From positions 13,907,501 through 13,971,500 of the forward strand of contig NC_046680.1 in NCBI RefSeq assembly GCF_009870125.1: a stretch of 64,000 nt of DNA, written 5' to 3'. The notes beneath the pieces were generated by a model. The model ran no database searches. It saw only the letters and a list, made by a program, of their open reading frames with translations, and had not been told where the DNA came from. How positions within the stretch are numbered: position 1 is the first letter of the stretch; the number at the start of each line of letters is the position of its first letter. This document shows positions 63,358-64,000 of the stretch, in pieces. Made by a program: the position numbers and the translations under genes. This DNA is from Drosophila pseudoobscura. Lineage: Eukaryota > Arthropoda > Insecta > Diptera > Drosophilidae.

Positions 63358-63769
63358 TAATCCGTCTTTGGAGGTAGACTCAATGTGTTTTTTCTCTCTC
63401 GTAATCCGAGGGACAGCTGCTCAAAAGAGGTAAAAGCCTGAGCAAAACAAACGAATTGTACCAATTTTTTTTTTATTATCAGGCATGAAGAAAAAGTTTA
63501 ATCCTGGGATTAAGTTATACCAGTTAAAATGTTCAAATGATCAGTGGACCAGTCGGCAGTGGGCAGTGGGCCAAGGCAGGTAAATTGATCATTTCGGTCC
63601 CGGAAAATGTTGCTTAGCCACTGATCCAGTGATCAGTCAAGGATTATAGTTAACTAAAGGAGCCCGATTACATCTACTTCACTACTACTAAGATTAGCGC
63701 CAGGATTTTTAAATCTTGTGGCGCAATAAGTAAACCGCAGTTCCGCAGATCAGATTAATCCACGGATTA
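63358..63769. promoter_or_regulatory. Dense cluster of seven exact Bicoid cores
   Basis: TAATCC or GGATTA at 63358, 63402, 63499, 63507, 63641, 63756 and 63764, with two close pairs in opposite orientation. Near matches AGATTAG and TTAATCG lie between. This fits the Bicoid-activated part of the Kr control region, and the cluster may continue past the window end. Confidence 0.6.
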
Positions 63770-64000
63770 AAGCTTAGTCCGTTGTGGAAGGGCTTCTGTG
63801 CGTTGCCTAACATAGGCTCGGGAGACAGTACGCCAGAAGGTATGCAAATCATTGATTGACTTAATGGAAAACACATACCTATTTTGTACATATTTGTACA
63901 TGTTACGAAGTATTAGAAGGAAGTTTTTTTTTTGTAATAAATAAATATACAGACTATATAGACACCCATCTTCAGCCATTAGGCCGCCATCCAATTGCAG

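Overview
The window is nuclear DNA from a Drosophila species. It contains a near full-length Krüppel (Kr) gene that is very close to the D. melanogaster protein I know. It also shows short GT-AG introns of about 50-65 bp, AT-rich intergenic DNA, TATA/TCAGTC core promoters and fly-type dispersed repeats. I cannot name the species. No bacterial, viral, rRNA, tRNA or CRISPR features were seen.

Layout. From 0.36 to 4.4 kb lie three small secreted-protein genes on the minus strand; all have a 12-15 nt coding first exon that interrupts the signal peptide. At 5.8 kb is a possible 68-residue minus-strand gene, followed by about 8 kb with no gene I can support. From 14.3 to 18.9 kb is a minus-strand locus: one long signal-peptide exon followed by two tandem four-exon cassettes (A and B) with identical intron phases. 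Both encode a vWA-like, cysteine-conserved, probably GPI-anchored module. From 20.9 to 22.8 kb is an array of diverged direct repeats.

From 23.3 to 24.3 kb is a plus-strand Myb/SANT-like DNA-binding protein gene. From 25.1 to 30.3 kb is a 13-exon plus-strand FANCI orthologue, a DNA-crosslink repair gene, which includes one GC-AG intron. From 31.9 to 33.2 kb is a plus-strand takeout/JHBP-family secreted protein gene, and from 35.0 to 36.0 kb a minus-strand MORN-repeat protein gene.

From 36 to 53.4 kb there is almost 18 kb with no supportable gene, only simple repeats and unique sequence. An AT-rich stretch (53.4-55.8 kb) then leads into Kr on the minus strand (55,828-57,865, two coding exons). 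The last 6 kb is Kr upstream DNA. It holds groups of Hunchback-like, Tailless-like and Bicoid-like sites, as expected for the gap-gene enhancers that place Kr in the central embryo.

The genes do not form one pathway. All exon boundaries were read by eye from splice signals and reading frame, without transcript or alignment data.
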